Shown here piece by piece: positions 62,901 to 64,000 of a DNA stretch of 64,000 bases. The notes beneath the pieces are model-generated. The model was not told where the DNA came from, made no database searches, and saw only the letters and a list, made by a program, of their open reading frames with translations. Position 1 is the first letter of the stretch. Each line of letters opens with the position of its first letter. The DNA comes from Streptomyces sp. NRRL F-5630 (lineage in GTDB: Bacteria; Actinomycetota; Actinomycetes; Streptomycetales; Streptomycetaceae): positions 32,560-96,559 of the forward strand of contig NZ_JOGO01000015.1 of assembly GCF_000719475.1 (NCBI RefSeq). The letters run 5' to 3'. Both the position numbers and the translations under genes were made by a program.

Positions 62901-64000
62901 GTGCCGCCCGCCGCCCCCGCCCCGGCCGCCGTGCCCGTCCCCGCTCCTGCCCCTGCCCCGCTCATCAGGACGGTCGACGTCCCCGGCCTGAGCGGGGTCC
63001 AACTGCGCATGACCCCCGACGGGACGGGCGGTATCGCTCATGCCGCGGTCAGCGTGCCGCCGGGCGGCGGCGCGTGGACGGCGACGGTGCACGCCGGGCA
63101 CACCCCCGGGACGCCGGGCATCGTGCACATGGAACAGCGGGTGAACGCGGTCGAGGTGCGGCACATGGACCTCGCGCCGCAGGACGGCGGCGGGCTGCGG
63201 CTGCTGTCCGACGAACGGTTCGTGACCCTGTCGGGCGGGCAGTTCCACGGTGCCGTCGTGGCACTCGACACGCTGAACCCGAACGCCGTGCGCCACGTCC
63301 CCGCGCCCGGTGCCGCGGCCCCGGGCGGCACCCCGGGGATGCTCGGGCACGAGATACGGCTGCCTTCCGGCAGCGGCTTCCAGCTCTACGACCCGGCGAC
63401 GGGCCTGCCGACACGCTCCGGTCTGCGGCTCGGCGACGGCGCGGGCGGCGAGATCCACGTCCTGCCCAGCAGGGACGGGCGGCAGCTTGGCCTCACCGGC
63501 CCGGACGGGACCCCCGCGCCCGCGCCGCACGCGCAGGTGACCGCGCAGGCGGGCGGCGGCTTCCGCGTCCAGTACGGCGAGAGCCATGTGGTCGTGGACA
63601 CGACCGGCGCCCGCACGCACACGGTCGTACCGCTCGCGGGCACCAATGACTTCGTGCTCAACCCGGCCGGGGGCGGCGCTCACACGCTGGTGGACGCGGC
63701 GGGCACGGCCCACGCGCGGCCCGTCACCGTGCACGGCACGGACTTCCATGTGCCGGACGGGACGAACCCGCGCCTCACGCACGTGTACGACGCGCACGGC
63801 ACCCCGACGCACGACCTCCTGTCCGTCCAGCACCCCGCCTTCAACGGCCGCGACCTCCACCTCCCCGCCGACGGCACGCCCCCCACCCTGCACGGCGCCA
63901 GCGTCCACCCCCAGACCGGCGGCGGCTTCCGCATCGACGACCCCACCAACGGCCACCACATCGTCGTCAACCCCCAAGGCACCCACACCCACAACGCCAT
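59916..64000 (+). CDS. Giant T7SS-type secreted protein, 3' end beyond window
   Basis: More than 1361 residues, open at the right edge and without a stop. Start ATG with GGAAGGAG. Residues 1 to about 75 (MPRPSDWSALGLDGDPTPGD...) match the helical T7SS signal region seen on Streptomyces polymorphic secreted proteins. Then come a coiled region, hydrophobic helices (about 168-202 and near 215), and a Gly/Leu-rich part. From about 489 to 808 are Val/Pro-rich repeats, densest at 665-779 with units like PPVGHVDVPAVGASS. The remainder is beta-rich, with three GGGFR/GSGFQ-type repeats (about 1153, 1214, 1336). A C-terminal toxin or enzyme module would lie outside the window. Confidence 0.85.
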   Translation, partial: MPRPSDWSALGLDGDPTPGDADRIDEVISSQENLVELADTIDDGLTSVLNTTDGIFVGETADALRKKIDGDLRKYVSTFRQAHKDVQGALRTYVDVMRTQQKRADDALSAAAALDEDDDSGREEQKAIAEDAKSQLKTAASTASDTITDAAYSIASPIDECEEFWKALGWLALILIIPAMIVGGPLALFAIGLNVALLIKTAIDFSQGKASITDLVLSIIGVIAPTTKGIRLGDLWKGLKGLGAGAFRGAGNLFSGTNSLGSLARLTLGFDDVFAASGNWLRGLKGLNGLKISGAGLHFMPGAKGFTMGINGIRDIKLVPAVSGLTVINLAGAKTFFAMKTVIGGLNGIRALGTSLVNTTINGLRGANSLRLFLPVAADELGHGVLFAMRIGVIDRGVFGLYRYGAFAGGQFIGATSKISGGVAHGLQLAPPTGGFGSFAHVNLSGFTPTPPSGIGGGLTSVHGLTGSSAIGGINTSAFHGLGSTISSSVPALGAKVVDVPAISGLSGVSSVHIPTLGPMNAVSAPGIGATHLTGGVTDVGQVAAPAVHVPHLGTAGGRVETPALSGLGQVHTPQLGSVAVPTPAQSHVTAPGQVGAPAVHQVNVPSLGSVANGSVIGKLDAPPVSASISDLPSVNVGVTHVNLPGTGQVSVPALGNGTEVSLPSVGRVDIAAVGRGTEISAPAVSRVDVPATGSVSAPPVGRVDVPAVGASSASAPPVGHVDVPAVGASSTSAAPVGHVDIPAVGVTPAATPPVAHVDATAVRTSDTTVPPVAQVNAPAIHQPGQVQAPAPGTSAHVTAVPGGGQVSVPPLSSGAGTGDGVNGLGHLNGSVTGIDPKPTAMPATSGGLALPGHGSLIADLGRGGLVDLSALAQRTVRVNMVHTVEYDLQHTFRNLDELLPGVVVDVRPGTGATRADVTVTQTGGLSGVTAHHLQQGGRDILRIERTLGDGTVHRWNYYLEASTDYAPTGPMEIVPPGTRGSGDVELTSLPGTSHVPPAAPAPAAVPVPAPAPAPLIRTVDVPGLSGVQLRMTPDGTGGIAHAAVSVPPGGGAWTATVHAGHTPGTPGIVHMEQRVNAVEVRHMDLAPQDGGGLRLLSDERFVTLSGGQFHGAVVALDTLNPNAVRHVPAPGAAAPGGTPGMLGHEIRLPSGSGFQLYDPATGLPTRSGLRLGDGAGGEIHVLPSRDGRQLGLTGPDGTPAPAPHAQVTAQAGGGFRVQYGESHVVVDTTGARTHTVVPLAGTNDFVLNPAGGGAHTLVDAAGTAHARPVTVHGTDFHVPDGTNPRLTHVYDAHGTPTHDLLSVQHPAFNGRDLHLPADGTPPTLHGASVHPQTGGGFRIDDPTNGHHIVVNPQGTHTHNA

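Noticed and set aside
60395..63649. 1084-aa plus-strand ORF over the giant secreted protein
   Set aside because: Arg-rich shadow in another frame. The frame starting at 59916 has the ribosome binding site, T7SS-type start, repeats and coding bias.

Overview
The window is about 73% GC, with strong third-position G/C bias, tight GTGA/ATGA start-stop overlaps and frequent GTG starts. The gene content (phosphoketolase, conservon-type genes, a DasR-type operator on a GH18 chitinase, an actinobacterial paa cluster, a type VII secretion locus) points to a Streptomyces chromosome or a close relative. No tRNA, rRNA or CRISPR was seen. Genes below were called on reading frame, start context, motifs and neighbours; the long antisense ORFs that GC-rich DNA produces were set aside.

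Layout. 1-5.9 kb: an NmrA-like reductase cut by the left edge, a small acetyltransferase, a 92-aa unknown ORF ending at a strong hairpin, phosphoketolase (xfp) and an MFS exporter. 6.0-14.2 kb: a complete Mrp/Mnh cation/proton antiporter operon on the minus strand (A-B fused, C, D, E, F, G), split at the mnhE/mnhF junction by a frameshifted IS110-family element. 14.4-18.0 kb: an SDR enzyme, a two-gene conservon remnant and a GNAT enzyme. 18.3-20.2 kb: a secreted GH18 chitinase with a DasR-like operator in its promoter. 20.4-24.5 kb: a Gfo/Idh/MocA enzyme and ThuA protein divergent from a DUF2264 protein, probably carbohydrate catabolism. 24.5-33.3 kb: a quinone-oxidoreductase/TetR divergent pair, a GNAT enzyme, a secreted RelA/SpoT-fold protein, RNase H, PPK2, an aldehyde dehydrogenase and a GT4 glycosyltransferase.

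33.5-43.1 kb holds phenylacetate catabolism: paaI-paaK on the minus strand, divergent from paaN-thiolase-hydratase-dehydrogenase-paaABCD. A PaaR-like palindrome lies between the two arms, and no paaE follows paaD. 43.2-51 kb: a perfect 13-bp tandem repeat ahead of a coiled-coil/winged-helix protein, a PucR-type regulator divergent from a sugar ABC importer lacking its own ATPase, and a secreted GH16 glucanase with two discoidin-type domains.

51.3-64.0 kb is a type VII (ESX) secretion locus: an ECF sigma factor, a membrane protein, a 1520-aa EccC/EssC ATPase, two ESX-size proteins lacking the WXG motif, a 308-aa ESX-associated protein, and a divergent giant protein that starts with a T7SS-type helical region and is still open at the right edge after more than 1360 residues. 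No eccB, eccD or mycosin gene lies inside the window. The giant protein, the putative secreted alarmone synthetase and the IS110 insertion at a translational-coupling junction are the points most worth following up.
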